From contig NC_015501.1 in NCBI RefSeq assembly GCF_000212375.1, positions 1,054,001 to 1,118,000 of the forward strand: a DNA stretch of 64,000 bases. The letters are read 5' to 3'. Both the position numbers and the translations under genes were made by a program. This DNA comes from Porphyromonas asaccharolytica DSM 20707 (GTDB lineage: Bacteria; Bacteroidota; Bacteroidia; Bacteroidales; Porphyromonadaceae). Shown piece by piece: positions 22,621 to 33,500 of this stretch. The notes below the pieces were generated by a model. It had not been told where the DNA came from and made no database searches. It was given only the letters and a program-made list of their open reading frames with translations. Every line of letters starts with the position of its first letter. Position 1 is the first letter of the stretch.

Positions 22621-25371
22621 ATGCGACGAATAGTACAAATTATATGCTTGATGCTAGTAGCTCTGTATGGAGTTCAAGCGCAGCAGATAGATGAAGCTCA
22701 AGGTGCAGTCTACGAGGAGCAGACGGGTACCCCTATACCTGCCGTTGATGTGACTTGGACTGCTGAGGGGGTCACCTCGCAGGTGCGTACTGATGCCTCG
22801 GGAGCTTATACCATATCCTATAGTGGCACGGGGCGGCTCACGGTCATCTTCAATAAGTCGGGCTACCGTGCTGAGGTTCTCGAACTGGAGTGGCCTCGTG
22901 AGGCTAACCGCCTAGAGCGTGTCACGCTCACGCCGATGCTGACGGCTAGTGATATGGCGGATCTTACGACGACGGACTTCGTGATGGGCGATGATGGCGT
23001 GACGGCTGGAGATATATCACCACTTCTGACCGCCTCGAGAGACCCTTATACGAATAAGGCGGGCTTTCAGTTTAGCCCGATGCGCTTTAGGGTGCGTGGC
23101 TACGACTCATATTACCAGTCGCAGTACCTCAACGGTATGCAGATGAATAATATGAACAATGGCTACTCCTCTTACTCCTTATGGAATGGACTAAACAATG
23201 TGACTCGTGTGCAGAATAATGAGGATGGCTTGCAGCCGATCGACTACTCCTTCGGTAACATTGGCGGAACGATGAATATCCTGACTCGTGCCTCGGGCTA
23301 CCGTCCTGGTACGACGCTTACGTTCTCTGGGAGCAACCGCACCTACAACTACCGCACGATGATAACGCACGCCACGGGCATGATGCCTGAGGGGTGGGCG
23401 ATCACCGCGAGTGCCTCACGTCGGTGGGGTAATCACTCTTACGTGCAGGGACAGTTTTACGATGCGTGGGGTTACTTCCTTTCACTTGAGAAGCAGTTTA
23501 CCCCGCAGCACTCATTGGGCTTGGTGGTCCTAGCTGCTCCCACGGAGCGTGGTGTCGCCTCAGGTACGACGCAGGAGGTGTATGATCTGGTCGGGTCAAA
23601 CTACTACAATCCGAACGTGGGCTTCCAAGGTGGTTACCTGCGCAATGCGCGTGTGCGCTCTAATCATGAGCCGATCATACAGCTGCAACACTACTGGCAG
23701 ATCAATGATAAGAACAAGCTGACCACGGGCGTCGGCTACCGCTTCGGCTGGAATGCTTACTCTGCCCTCAACTGGGGCAATGGTCCTGATCCACGCCCTG
23801 ACTACTACCGCAACTTGCCTAGCTACTACGGCTACATGAGCGAGACGCAAGATCCCGATATGGCGGCTTACTACGAGGAGCTTTGGCACTCAGACTGCAA
23901 CATGCGCTACATTGACTGGGATCGACTATACAATATTAATAGGAACAACTATCAAGTCATTTTCGATGAGAAGGGACGTCAGATCGCCGAGGGTAACCGG
24001 AGTATCTACGTCGTCGAGGATAGACGGTCGGATCAGCGTCAGTTTAACTTCGCTACCACTTGGAATGCACTCATCAACAAGCATCTCCGCTTCGACCTAG
24101 GGGCCAACTATCGCCTGAATCGCACGGCAAACTTTAATGTCATCGCCGACCTTCTCGGCGGAGATTACTGGCTAGACATCGACAAGTACTCCGAGCGAGA
24201 CTTCGCTCAGGATCCCTCGAAGTCTCAGGTAGACCTCGACAATCCCAACAGAGTGGTCGGGGTAGGGGACAAGTATGGTCACAACTACCTAGCGCACATA
24301 CAGGAGGCTGAGCTATGGGGCAACCTGTGGGGACAGTCTCGTCATGTGGACGGCTACCTAGCTTTTACTGCAGGCTGGACGGGTATGCACCGCGAGGGGT
24401 TGCAGCGTAGAGGACTTTTCCCTGATAACTCCTTCGGAGACTCGAAGCATCTGAACTTCCTCAACTATGGTGTCAAGGGAGGTGTCACCTACAAGATCAC
24501 AGGTCGTCACTACCTTGTAGCAAACGCCGCGTGGATGCAGCGTGCGCCCTACTTCGCAGACATCTTCGTGTCGCCTCGTACACGCAATCAGTATGTGACT
24601 GATCCACGTCCCGAGCGCATCCTGTCGGGTGATGTGAGCTACGTATTGCGCTCGCCTTTTGTCAAGGGGCGTATCACCGGTTTCTATACGCACTTCTACG
24701 ACAAGACGGACAATATGAGCTTCTACGATGACGGGTACAGAGCTTTCTCTAACTATGTCTTGACAAATATCGAGTCGACCCATATGGGTGTCGAGGCTGG
24801 TATGGAGTTTAAGATCACGCCGGCTCTGACCGCTATCGCCGTCGTGAGCTACGGACAGTATCGCTATGCCAACAATCCTGACTACGTCCAGACGGTCGAC
24901 AACAGTCAGAAGCTCCTAGAGCAGGATCGCGTCTACTGGAAGGGCTTCCACGTCTCTGGCACACCACAGACGGCAGCGAACCTAAGCGTCTCGTATCAGT
25001 TCCCCTTCTATATGTGGGCGGGGCTTGATCTCAACTACTTCGGGCGTAGCTTCATCAGCTTGAACCCGATACGTCGTACGGACAAGGCTCGTGCTAACCT
25101 CCCCTACGACTACGTTCGTCAGGAGGTCTTCCCAGGCGGCTTCACGCTTGATGCCAACGTGGGCTACTCGTGGCGTATCAAGTCGGGCGTCTACCTACGT
25201 CTCAACCTATCGGCCTCTAACCTGCTCAATACGAAGACCCTCCGCAGTGGTGGTTACGAGCAGCTACGTGTCCGCTACACCAAGGATGGCAAGATGATGA
25301 GACCCTTCGATAGTCGCTACTTCTATATGTACGGCACGACCTTCTTCTTCAACGCTGCACTACAGTTCTAA
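22621..25371 (+). CDS. TonB-dependent outer-membrane receptor
   Basis: The 916-residue protein has a signal peptide (MRRIVQIICLMLVALYGVQA) and a carboxypeptidase-like regulatory domain (about 25-100, with GAVYEEQTGTPIPAVDVTW and GRLTVIFNKSGYRAEVLEL). A plug region (about 120-230, with FRVRGYDSYYQSQYLNGMQM and NIGGTMNILTRASG) is followed by a 22-strand-type barrel. It ends in aromatic FFFNAALQF, as barrel proteins do. TonB receptors import large substrates across the outer membrane using proton-motive force. No SusD partner follows; instead two DUF5689-like lipoproteins and a nuclease do, which suggests nucleic-acid-derived substrates. That substrate is inferred. Confidence 0.9.
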   Translation: MRRIVQIICLMLVALYGVQAQQIDEAQGAVYEEQTGTPIPAVDVTWTAEGVTSQVRTDASGAYTISYSGTGRLTVIFNKSGYRAEVLELEWPREANRLERVTLTPMLTASDMADLTTTDFVMGDDGVTAGDISPLLTASRDPYTNKAGFQFSPMRFRVRGYDSYYQSQYLNGMQMNNMNNGYSSYSLWNGLNNVTRVQNNEDGLQPIDYSFGNIGGTMNILTRASGYRPGTTLTFSGSNRTYNYRTMITHATGMMPEGWAITASASRRWGNHSYVQGQFYDAWGYFLSLEKQFTPQHSLGLVVLAAPTERGVASGTTQEVYDLVGSNYYNPNVGFQGGYLRNARVRSNHEPIIQLQHYWQINDKNKLTTGVGYRFGWNAYSALNWGNGPDPRPDYYRNLPSYYGYMSETQDPDMAAYYEELWHSDCNMRYIDWDRLYNINRNNYQVIFDEKGRQIAEGNRSIYVVEDRRSDQRQFNFATTWNALINKHLRFDLGANYRLNRTANFNVIADLLGGDYWLDIDKYSERDFAQDPSKSQVDLDNPNRVVGVGDKYGHNYLAHIQEAELWGNLWGQSRHVDGYLAFTAGWTGMHREGLQRRGLFPDNSFGDSKHLNFLNYGVKGGVTYKITGRHYLVANAAWMQRAPYFADIFVSPRTRNQYVTDPRPERILSGDVSYVLRSPFVKGRITGFYTHFYDKTDNMSFYDDGYRAFSNYVLTNIESTHMGVEAGMEFKITPALTAIAVVSYGQYRYANNPDYVQTVDNSQKLLEQDRVYWKGFHVSGTPQTAANLSVSYQFPFYMWAGLDLNYFGRSFISLNPIRRTDKARANLPYDYVRQEVFPGGFTLDANVGYSWRIKSGVYLRLNLSASNLLNTKTLRSGGYEQLRVRYTKDGKMMRPFDSRYFYMYGTTFFFNAALQF

Positions 25372-25385
25372 CCCTCTTAAAACGG

Positions 25386-26213
25386 ATGAATAGTATGACA
25401 CATATATATAATAGACTCATCGTAGTGGTCGGCATGCTCGCCTTGCTGACGAGCTGTCAGTACAACAAGATCGACCCGCCACAGGAGCCAAAGCCACGAC
25501 CCCTCTGGGAGCGGACGATGACGATCCAAGAGCTCAAAGCGCTCTACCAGTCGAAGCCTGTACAGGTTGTACCCGATGCGGTGATCGTCGGTCAAGTCAT
25601 CTCGGACGATAGTGAGGGCAACATCTACAAGTCTATCTACCTACAGGACGAGACGGGTGGTATCGAGTTCAAGGCGGGACTCGTCAACTCGAACCTTCTC
25701 TACAAGCGCGGCTCCAAGATAGCGATTCGCTGTCACGGGCTAACGCTCGGTAAGTATGGTGGTGTCGTCACGCTGGGCAAGAACTCCACAGAGGAGAAGT
25801 ACGAGAATGCCTATCTCCCCGAGCAGATGACGCCCCGCTTGGTGCGCTGTGACAACAATCGTCAGCCTCTCGTCTACCGTACGCTCACCATTCCGACTCT
25901 TTCGCCTGAGTATGCCAATACGCTGATACGTCTTGAGGGCGTACAGTTCGTCGATAGCGAGCTAGGCCAGACTTATGCCGATGCGGACAATAAGACGAGC
26001 GTCCCCGCTGTGGAGCGTCAGATCGAAGACCAGCAGGGCAACCGTGTCGTGCTACGCTCGAGTAGCTACGCGCTCTTTGCTGGTAAGCAGATTCCTCAGG
26101 GCTCTGGCAATATTACCGCCATCCTCGGTTACTTCAATGGGAAGCCTCAGCTCCTCATCAGCCTAGAGAGTGACATTAACTTCACCAGTCCACGATTTCA
26201 AACGACCAAGTAA
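25386..26213 (+). CDS. DUF5689-like surface lipoprotein
   Basis: The 275-residue protein has a lipoprotein signal ending ALLTSC (Met4 at 25395 is an alternative start). The rest resembles DUF5689: MTIQELKALYQSKPVQVV, VIVGQVISDDSEGNIYKSIY, LQDETGGIEFKAGL, YKRGSKIAIRCHGLTLGKY and ITAILGYFNGKPQLLI. The fold looks OB-like, a shape that often binds oligonucleotides or sugars; that is a guess. It starts 15 bases after the receptor stop, so it is cotranscribed and may be the receptor's surface-binding partner. Confidence 0.75.
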   Translation: MNSMTHIYNRLIVVVGMLALLTSCQYNKIDPPQEPKPRPLWERTMTIQELKALYQSKPVQVVPDAVIVGQVISDDSEGNIYKSIYLQDETGGIEFKAGLVNSNLLYKRGSKIAIRCHGLTLGKYGGVVTLGKNSTEEKYENAYLPEQMTPRLVRCDNNRQPLVYRTLTIPTLSPEYANTLIRLEGVQFVDSELGQTYADADNKTSVPAVERQIEDQQGNRVVLRSSSYALFAGKQIPQGSGNITAILGYFNGKPQLLISLESDINFTSPRFQTTK

Positions 26214-26268
26214 CGGAGGCTCCACGGAGCTTCGCTCAAGAATTTAAGAAACAGAGTTAGATCCAGAT

Positions 26269-27873
26269 ATGAAGACACTCAATAAACTTGCGACGAGACG
26301 ATTACTCCTCGCGATCCTCTCCATCACTACGCTGCTCGCTGTAACCAGCTGTAAGGATGAGATGGACTACTATGAGCAGCCCTATGTGACGCTCTCACCG
26401 ACCTTTACCGATAACACGATCCCCTTCAAGCAGAATGGTGGTACGCAGCAGCTAACTATCGAGACCAATAGACGCTTTTCGATCACTTTCGGCGAGGGAG
26501 CCGAGTGGGTCTCGGCTACGCCTATGGAGGCGACCGAGGGAACGCACCAGATCACCATCACGGCACTCCCCAATAGAGGCGAAGATGCTCGTGAGGCTCA
26601 GATGATCATCAAGACCTCTACGACACAGCACGTCTATCTCATCATGCAGCTCGGCAGTACCGGCAAGGGAATCACCTACACCTCGCTCGCTGAGATTGCT
26701 AAGCTAGGTGAGGGGCTAGACAGAAACGGCAAGACCATCGACCAAGACCTCCGCATTCGCGCTACGGTCACGACTCATGCCGAGACGAAACAGTTCCCCT
26801 TTGCTGGCTTCCACTACATACAGGACGCTGAGGGCAATGCGCTCGTCCTGACGGTGCCCAAGGGCGAAGATCCATTGAAGTTTGGCGATGAGGTAACCGC
26901 TAAGCTCAAGGGCGCTAAGATCTCTAACTTCAACGGAACCATACAGCTACAGGTCTCACACGCACAGATGTCTATCGTGCCCAACAAGCCGATCGAACCG
27001 ATCGAGACTACGCTCGCTGAGGTCATCACAGGCAAGCACCCGAATCAATATGTACGTGTCAAGGAGGTCCAGTTTGTCCAGACAGACGTGCCCTTCTTTG
27101 ACCCAGCTAGCACTTACTCCTCTACACGTCGTGAGATCACCGACAAGAGTGGTAAGAAGACCAACGTAGAGATTTGGAAGACAGCCACCTTCCGTGACGA
27201 GAAGATTCCATCTGGCAGCGGTAGCATCACGGCAGTCGTGACGGTCAATAAGACCTTCTTCAACCTCCGCCCTACGCTGCGTAGCGACATCAAGCTCGAC
27301 CAGCCACGCTTTGATGTAGGTGGTGGCACTCAGCCCGATCCTAACACTCAGGACAACCTCTATGGCGTTGATCTCTCGCAGACGGCTCGTGCGATACCCT
27401 TTGCAGATGACTTCTCTAAGGGAGGTGAGGATAAGAAAGACTTTAAGTTGCCAGGCTGGCTCAACAAAGCCTTAGTGGGTGGACGTAAGTTCCAAAAGAG
27501 ATCTTTCAGCGATGTGCACTATGCGCAGGCCAATGCGTTTGGCTCTGCTGATCCTGAGAATAAGTGTGTCCTCGTCACGCCACGCCTACAGATGAAGGCG
27601 GGGAGTAGCTATACGGTCGACTTGACTTATAGCACAGGCCATACCAATGGCGCTACGCTCACGATACAGCAGCTAGACAAGGACGGCAAGCTGGTGAAGA
27701 CGCTCGAGGTGATCAATGACCAGAGCAGTCCTAGCGGTTACGGCAACCAGCACTACAAGAAGAGCTACACGATCACAGGCTCTGCCGATGCTGGCTACAT
27801 AGCAGTCCTCTATGCGGCTAAAGCCCCTGACCACACCACCACCTACCAAGTGGAGGCTCTCACGGTCAAGTAG
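26269..27873 (+). CDS. BACON plus DUF5689-like surface lipoprotein
   Basis: The 534-residue protein has a lipoprotein signal ending LLAVTSC and a BACON/Ig-like domain (about 40-130, with IETNRRFSITFGEGAEWVSA). A DUF5689-like domain follows (about 140-350, with LRIRATVTTHAETKQFPF, GFHYIQDAEGNALVLTV and KIPSGSGSITAVVTVN). The C-terminal jelly-roll-like region (about 365-534, with FADDFSKGGEDKKDF and LVTPRLQMKAGSSYTVDL) looks like a carbohydrate-binding or anchor-J type domain. It lies 55 bases after the first DUF5689-like gene and is probably part of the same surface complex as the TonB receptor. Confidence 0.75.
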   Translation: MKTLNKLATRRLLLAILSITTLLAVTSCKDEMDYYEQPYVTLSPTFTDNTIPFKQNGGTQQLTIETNRRFSITFGEGAEWVSATPMEATEGTHQITITALPNRGEDAREAQMIIKTSTTQHVYLIMQLGSTGKGITYTSLAEIAKLGEGLDRNGKTIDQDLRIRATVTTHAETKQFPFAGFHYIQDAEGNALVLTVPKGEDPLKFGDEVTAKLKGAKISNFNGTIQLQVSHAQMSIVPNKPIEPIETTLAEVITGKHPNQYVRVKEVQFVQTDVPFFDPASTYSSTRREITDKSGKKTNVEIWKTATFRDEKIPSGSGSITAVVTVNKTFFNLRPTLRSDIKLDQPRFDVGGGTQPDPNTQDNLYGVDLSQTARAIPFADDFSKGGEDKKDFKLPGWLNKALVGGRKFQKRSFSDVHYAQANAFGSADPENKCVLVTPRLQMKAGSSYTVDLTYSTGHTNGATLTIQQLDKDGKLVKTLEVINDQSSPSGYGNQHYKKSYTITGSADAGYIAVLYAAKAPDHTTTYQVEALTVK

Positions 27874-27901
27874 CTTCTCCTATAGCTATCTCAAGCAAGC
27901 G

Positions 27902-27977
27902 GAGCCTCTGAGCTTAACCTTGAGACCCTGTTCCCCCGAGCGGGGTAGGTCTCTCCGAAAGGTAGTCTCAGAGGCTC
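27902..27977 (+). terminator. Terminator or attenuator hairpin before the nuclease gene
   Basis: GAGCCTCTGAG (27902-27912) pairs with CTCAGAGGCTC (27967-27977), enclosing a smaller GACC/GGTC stem, followed by TGCCTTTTGTT. The T-run is short, so read-through into the nuclease gene is likely. Confidence 0.6.
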
Positions 27978-28010
27978 TGCCTTTTGTTATCCACTTTACT
28001 CCAAAGAGCT

Positions 28011-29189
28011 ATGTCCTCACTTCTATATAATAGACGCTTATCTCGCCAGATGCTCCTACTCGTGGGCTGGGTGGCGCTCCTGCTCGTCGGCTGTAAGCCG
28101 CAAGGTACGTCACAGCCCGAGCTACCCACAGAGCTAGCCCTCTACGATCGTACAGGCGCTTCGATGCGGGTCGTGAGTGCTGAGCCGTTAGACTTCTTCG
28201 TGACTGTTGAGGCGCCGACTCGCTGGACGCTCACCGCATCACCCGAGACGTGGCTCTCCGTATCCCCCAGCGAGGGCAGTGCGGGCAAGCAGGAGGTGAT
28301 CGTGTCAGTCTCCGCCAACGAAGGTGGGGAGCGCAAGGCACAGCTGACACTCTCAGCCGATGGCAAAAGCGTCACCTACGCCATCACCCAGCAGCAAGCG
28401 GACGGGCATACGGGTGGCAGTGGCGAGTATGGTAGTGAGACAATCCTAGGCGACGTCTCTCTCCTAGAGGCTCCTAAGCTCTCGGGGCGTAGCTCCGCTT
28501 ATTATATCACCCATCGTGTAGAGCAGGGACAGCGTGTCAACTACTCCGTCGAGTATGATGTCGTCTACCACCATCCTATCTGGGTCTGTTACAGTGCCGA
28601 TGAGTACACTAGCCAGCGACGCACAGGGCGCAGTGACGCTTGGAGCTGGGATCCTTTTGTACCTAGCCAGTACGAGGTGACGCAGAGAGACTTTAAGGGG
28701 TATGATCGAGGACATATCGTCGCATCGGCTGACCGTCTTTACTCCGAGGAGGCGAACGAGCAGACCTTTTATTATACGAATATGAGCCCGCAGCGACGGA
28801 ACCTCAATACGGGCGTGTGGCTACAGCTCGAGCAACTAGTGCAGGGCTGGGCACGCAATAGTCGTCTGCGTGACAAGCTTTATGTGGTCAAGGGGGGTAC
28901 CCTGCGAGAGGGCGAGACCATCGGCGTCACCGTGGGCGGCATCACCGTGCCGCGCTACTACTGGATGGCTATCCTGGCGCAGCGGGGTGACCACTACCAG
29001 GCGATCGCCTTCTGGGCAGATCACACCAATCCAGTTCAGGTTGATCGTCCTCGCACGATCGCTATCTCTATAGACCAGTTGGAGGAGCGCACAGGTCTAG
29101 ACTTCTTTCACAACCTGCCCGACAATATTGAGACACGCGTCGAGGCGGCGCACCCCACGGACGACCTCTCGCTCTGGCCTGGCATCTAG
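28011..29189 (+). CDS. Secreted DNA/RNA non-specific endonuclease lipoprotein with BACON domain
   Basis: The ATG at 28011 gives a lipoprotein signal (MSSLLYNRRLSRQMLLLVGW...VGC); the frame opens 9 codons earlier. A BACON domain (about 45-130, with SAEPLDFFVTVEAPTRWTL) precedes a NUC1/endonuclease G-like catalytic domain. It has the catalytic motif YDRGHIVASADR (DRGH) at about residues 225-236 and the metal-site region NMSPQRRNLNTGVWLQLE at about 251-268. Such nucleases degrade extracellular or phagosomal DNA and RNA at the cell surface. Following a TonB receptor and two surface lipoproteins, it is a good candidate for the digesting step of a nucleic-acid uptake locus. The 393-residue length fits. 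Confidence 0.85.
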   Translation: MSSLLYNRRLSRQMLLLVGWVALLLVGCKPQGTSQPELPTELALYDRTGASMRVVSAEPLDFFVTVEAPTRWTLTASPETWLSVSPSEGSAGKQEVIVSVSANEGGERKAQLTLSADGKSVTYAITQQQADGHTGGSGEYGSETILGDVSLLEAPKLSGRSSAYYITHRVEQGQRVNYSVEYDVVYHHPIWVCYSADEYTSQRRTGRSDAWSWDPFVPSQYEVTQRDFKGYDRGHIVASADRLYSEEANEQTFYYTNMSPQRRNLNTGVWLQLEQLVQGWARNSRLRDKLYVVKGGTLREGETIGVTVGGITVPRYYWMAILAQRGDHYQAIAFWADHTNPVQVDRPRTIAISIDQLEERTGLDFFHNLPDNIETRVEAAHPTDDLSLWPGI

Positions 29190-29535
29190 CGCAGGTTGGC
29201 TGCTCTAGGCAGAGCTTCTAGTTCAGCTGTCGGATAGCAATCATAGACAGTGCAAAGGAGAGAAGGTAGACGGCAAAGAGGCTCTTTGGGGTGTCTTGCG
29301 GCTCTCTATAGCCTGCAATCGGTCTCGACAGATCGTCAAAAAGCTCGTCACTCCTCAATCCCCTAGACTTCGCAAATTGGGTTATTCGTATTTTGATCAA
29401 GGACCGGATTACTCAGTCATCCCAGCCGTAGCTCTTTGATAAAGTAGCTCTTGTCGTGTCTATACAGCCCGAAATGAGTACTTTTGTGGAGCGCCGTCCG
29501 CCTACTCCATGAAATTGTCTCCTACTAGCTATCCT
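29190..29535. other. Gap before the glycosyltransferase: only a -7 motif
   Basis: No gene is convincing here. A 60-codon frame on the minus strand (29218-29400) has no good start context or family match. On the plus strand a TACTTTTG motif at 29479-29486 matches TAnnTTTG and probably starts the glycosyltransferase transcript near 29493. Confidence 0.5.
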
Positions 29536-30423
29536 ATGCCAGCAAAGCAAATCTCCATCCTGATCCCCACACGCAACTACGACTGCCGTCCTCTCGTAGA
29601 GACTCTGCACCGTCAGCTACTTCAGGCGCATATAGATGGCGAGATCATCCTCGGCGACGACTCCTCTGACTCCTACTACGCTCAGCTCTACGACACCCTC
29701 CAGCAGGAGGGACTCATACAGCTTGTCCGCCCCACGACACATCTCGGTGCGGGACGTATGCGCAACTACCTAGCGCAGCAAGCCGATGGTGATCAACTTC
29801 TCATCATCGACTCCGATACGATGCCCGCTTCTGAGCGCTTCATCGTGGACTACCTGCAAGCAGCACATGACGATAGGGTCGTGGTAGGTGGCTTTTGCTA
29901 TCCCACCGAGCGGCCCTCCAGCGACAGACTATTGCGCTATAAGTATGGCCACAAGGTCGAGACACGTAGTCTCGCCGATCGACAGGCGGCACCAGCAGAT
30001 GCATTCGTCAGTATGAGCTTCATGGTTCCTCGTCATATCTTTCTAGAGGAGGGCTTCCCCACGGAGATGGGTATGGGCTACGAAGACGCTTACCTCGGCT
30101 ATCGACTAGCCGAGCGGGGTGTCGCCATCACGCATATTGACAACCCCGTCATCCATGCGCTCAAGGAGACCAGCGACCAGTTTCTCGACACCACCGAGCG
30201 CTATGTGGAGAACCTCTACCGACATCGTGCCTTGCTTGCTCCCTATCCGATACGTCTCCTCCAGCTTTATCTACGGCTAGAGCGCGCTAAGCTCGTCCCG
30301 CTCTTCGGTGCTCTAGCTCCACGGCTTAAGCCCTTGCTACGGAGACAGCTCACGTCGCGTCACCCCTCGCTACGCCTTTTCGCCCTCTACAAGCTCCTCC
30401 ACCTCTGCACCTTTCGAGATTGA
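29536..30423 (+). CDS. Family 2 glycosyltransferase
   Basis: I chose the ATG at 29536 (MPAKQISILIPTRNYDCRPL), which puts the GT2 fold at the N-terminus. The 295-residue protein has the nucleotide-sugar region ISILIPTRNYD, the acidic EIILGDDSSDSYY, the DxD-type metal site LLIIDSDTMPA (about 88-98) and the catalytic-base region GYEDAYLGYRLAERG. Family members transfer sugars to cell-envelope glycans or lipids. It is alone on the plus strand, between the nuclease and the convergent nifJ, so context gives no substrate. Confidence 0.85.
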   Translation: MPAKQISILIPTRNYDCRPLVETLHRQLLQAHIDGEIILGDDSSDSYYAQLYDTLQQEGLIQLVRPTTHLGAGRMRNYLAQQADGDQLLIIDSDTMPASERFIVDYLQAAHDDRVVVGGFCYPTERPSSDRLLRYKYGHKVETRSLADRQAAPADAFVSMSFMVPRHIFLEEGFPTEMGMGYEDAYLGYRLAERGVAITHIDNPVIHALKETSDQFLDTTERYVENLYRHRALLAPYPIRLLQLYLRLERAKLVPLFGALAPRLKPLLRRQLTSRHPSLRLFALYKLLHLCTFRD

Positions 30424-30484
30424 TCTTTTCACCTCCTGCGACCACTACGCTACACATCTCGTGAAGCCTTGGACAAGCACAACA

Positions 30485-30517
30485 AAAGCCGTGTAGCTCT
30501 GATGGCTACACGGCTTT
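30485..30517. terminator. Bidirectional terminator between glycosyltransferase and nifJ
   Basis: AAAGCCGTGTAGC (30485-30497) pairs perfectly with GCTACACGGCTTT (30505-30517). The A- and T-rich ends serve both directions, as expected between convergent genes. Confidence 0.85.
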
Positions 30518-30573
30518 GCTATGTTGGGGAGCCTGCTGGGGCTTACGCCGCAGGCTCGGTATAGTCAGACAGA

Positions 30574-33500
30574 CTAGGTGAGGTCTACGGCATGTACCTC
30601 CTCAGGCGTGGTGGGCTCGGGCTTGGCATCGAGGATGTCAGCGAGAGGACCGTAGTTGTTTTCCCACTCGGTAGATGAGATACGTACGTAGGTGCTGTAG
30701 CGCTTGTAAGCGGAGCGAAGTGACTCGTTGGCTAGCTCCTCAGCGATCTCTGGGTACATCTTGAAGAGTGAAGCGTAGCGTACCTCGCCCTTGAGGAAGT
30801 CCTTGAACTTCGAGAAGTCCGGCTCCTTGCTGTCGAGTACGAAGGGATTCTTACCCTCCTGCTCACGACGTGGGTCGTGGTGCCAGAGGTGCCAGTAACC
30901 ACACTCTACAGCGCGCTTCTGCTCGTTCTGAGCATTGCCCATACCACCCTTGAGACCGTGTGAGATACAGGGTGAGTAAGCGATCACGAGTGAGGGACCC
31001 TCGTAAGCCTCAGCCTCGCGGAGTACCTTGAGCGTCTGAGCGGGGTTGGCACCCATAGCGATCTGAGCTACATAGACGTAGCCGTAGGTGGTTGCGATGA
31101 GACCTAGATCCTTCTTGCGGACACGCTTACCTGATGCGGCAAACTTAGCGATAGCGCCTAGAGGTGTACTCTTAGAAGACTGTCCACCCGTATTAGAGTA
31201 GACCTCCGTGTCGAGTACGAGGACGTTGACATTCTTGCCCGAAGCGAGTACGTGGTCGAGACCGCCGAAGCCGATATCGTATGCCCAACCATCACCACCG
31301 ATGATCCACTGTGAGGGCTTGACGAAGTGGTGACGCAGGTTGTAGATGTAGTGCATGTGACCCTTAGCCTCAGCATCGATCAGAGGTAGGATCTTGTAGC
31401 TAAGCTGCTGTGAAGCATCACCATCGAAGCGCTGCTCGATCCACTCATTGAGTAGCTGACGTAGCTCATCGCTAATAGGCTCCTTGCCCTCCTCTAGAAC
31501 TTCCTTGACGAGGTGCACGAGGCGGTTGCGGTTGGAGCTAGAGGCGATGTACATACCCATACCAAACTCAGCATTGTCCTCAAAGAGAGAGTTAGCCCAT
31601 GCAGGACCCTCGCCACGCTCATTGGTCGTGTAGGGAGTAGAGGGCGCTGATGCTGAGTAGATAGAGGAGCAGCCTGTAGCGTTTGCTACTACCTGACGAG
31701 TTCCGAAGAGCTGCGTTAGTAGCTTGACATAAGGAGTCTCACCACAACCAGAGCATGCTCCGGAGTACTCAAAGAGGGGCTGTGCAAACTGTGAGTTCTT
31801 GACGTTGGACTGTACGTCGACCATGTAAGACTTGTTGGTCACCTGATGACGCATGTAGTCCCAGTCGCACTGCTTGTCGCGAACCTCGTCGAGGTGAACC
31901 ATCTTGAGTGCCTTGCCCTGCTTATTGCCTGGACAAGTGTTGACACAGTTGGCGCAACCTAGACAGTCAAGGTAGTTGACCTGAATGCGGAACTTGAGAC
32001 CAGCCTCCTTGAAGCCCTTGCCCGTAGCATCGAGTAGAGCTACATTGGTACCCTGAGCCTCCTGCTCGTTGAGTAGGAATGGACGGATCGTAGCGTGAGG
32101 ACAGACGAAAGCGCACTGGTTGCACTGGATACAGTTGTCCTCGATCCATACCGGTACGAGGTCAGAGACACCACGCTTCTCGGAGTCGGCCGTACCAGAG
32201 TCCCAAGTACCGTCCTCGCGACCTGCGAAAGCAGAGACGGGGAGTGTATCACCCTTCTGAGCGTTGATGACACGTACTACGTTCTGTACGAAGTCGGTGT
32301 CGCCAGCGTGCTTGACAGCAGGCTCGTCGGGTAGGTTAGCCCACTCAGCCTTGACGGGAACCTGGACAACGTTGGCACCCTCGTCGACAGCTGCGAAGTT
32401 CTTATTGACAATATCCTCACCCTTGCGAGAGTAAGACTTGACGATGAACTTCTTCATCTGCTCTACAGCTAGATCGTAAGGTATGACGCCAGAGATCTTG
32501 AAGAAGGCACTCTGTAGGATCGTGTTCGTACGGTTGCCTAGACCAATGCGCTGAGCGATCTCGGTAGCGTTGATCATATAGAAGGAGATCTCGTTCTCAG
32601 CGAGGTAACGCTTGATGTGGTTAGGTAGGTGCTCCTCGATGCTGTCTAGATCCCAAACAGAGTTGAGGAGGAACGTACCGCCCTTGCGAAGTCCTGCGAG
32701 GACATCGTACATGCGTAGGTAAGCAGGCACGTGGCAAGCGACGAAGTTGGGGCGTACGACTAGATATGTACTACGGATGGGCTGATCGCCAAAGCGTAGG
32801 TGAGAGGCGGTAAAGCCTCCGCTCTTCTTAGAGTCGTATGCGAAGTAAGCCTGGCAGTACTTGTTGGTGTTTTCGCCAATGATCTTGACGGAGTTCTTGT
32901 TAGCACCGACCGTACCGTCAGCACCTAGTCCGAAGAACTTAGCCTCGTATGCATCGCTCTCGAGCTCGACCTCCTTGCCTAGGGGTAGAGACTTGAAGGT
33001 CACATCGTCGACGATACCAACGGTGAACTGATCCTTCGGCTCGTTCATCGCTAGATTGTCAAAGACGGCGATGATCTGAGCAGGTGTCGTGTCCTTGCTC
33101 GATAGACCATAGCGACCGCCTACGACTAGGGGTGCGTTGGGCTGTGTGTAGAGAGCGTTCTTGACATCAAGGTAAAGTGGATCACCAGCAGCTCCTGGCT
33201 CCTTGGTGCGGTCGAGGACAGCGATACGCTTGACGCTCTTGGGCAGTGCACCGAGGAAGTGCTCTACGCTAAATGGACGATAGAGGTGTACGGCTACAAG
33301 TCCTACCTTCTTGCCCTGAGCGCGTAGGTAGTCGATAGACTCGCGGATGGTCTCTGTGACAGATCCCATAGCGATGACGACGTGCTCAGCCTCGGGATCT
33401 CCGTAGTAGTCGAAGAGGTGGTAGTGACGTCCCGTGATATTAGCTAGCTGATCCATATATTCCTGTACGATAGCGGGGACTGCATCGTAGAAGGAGTTGG

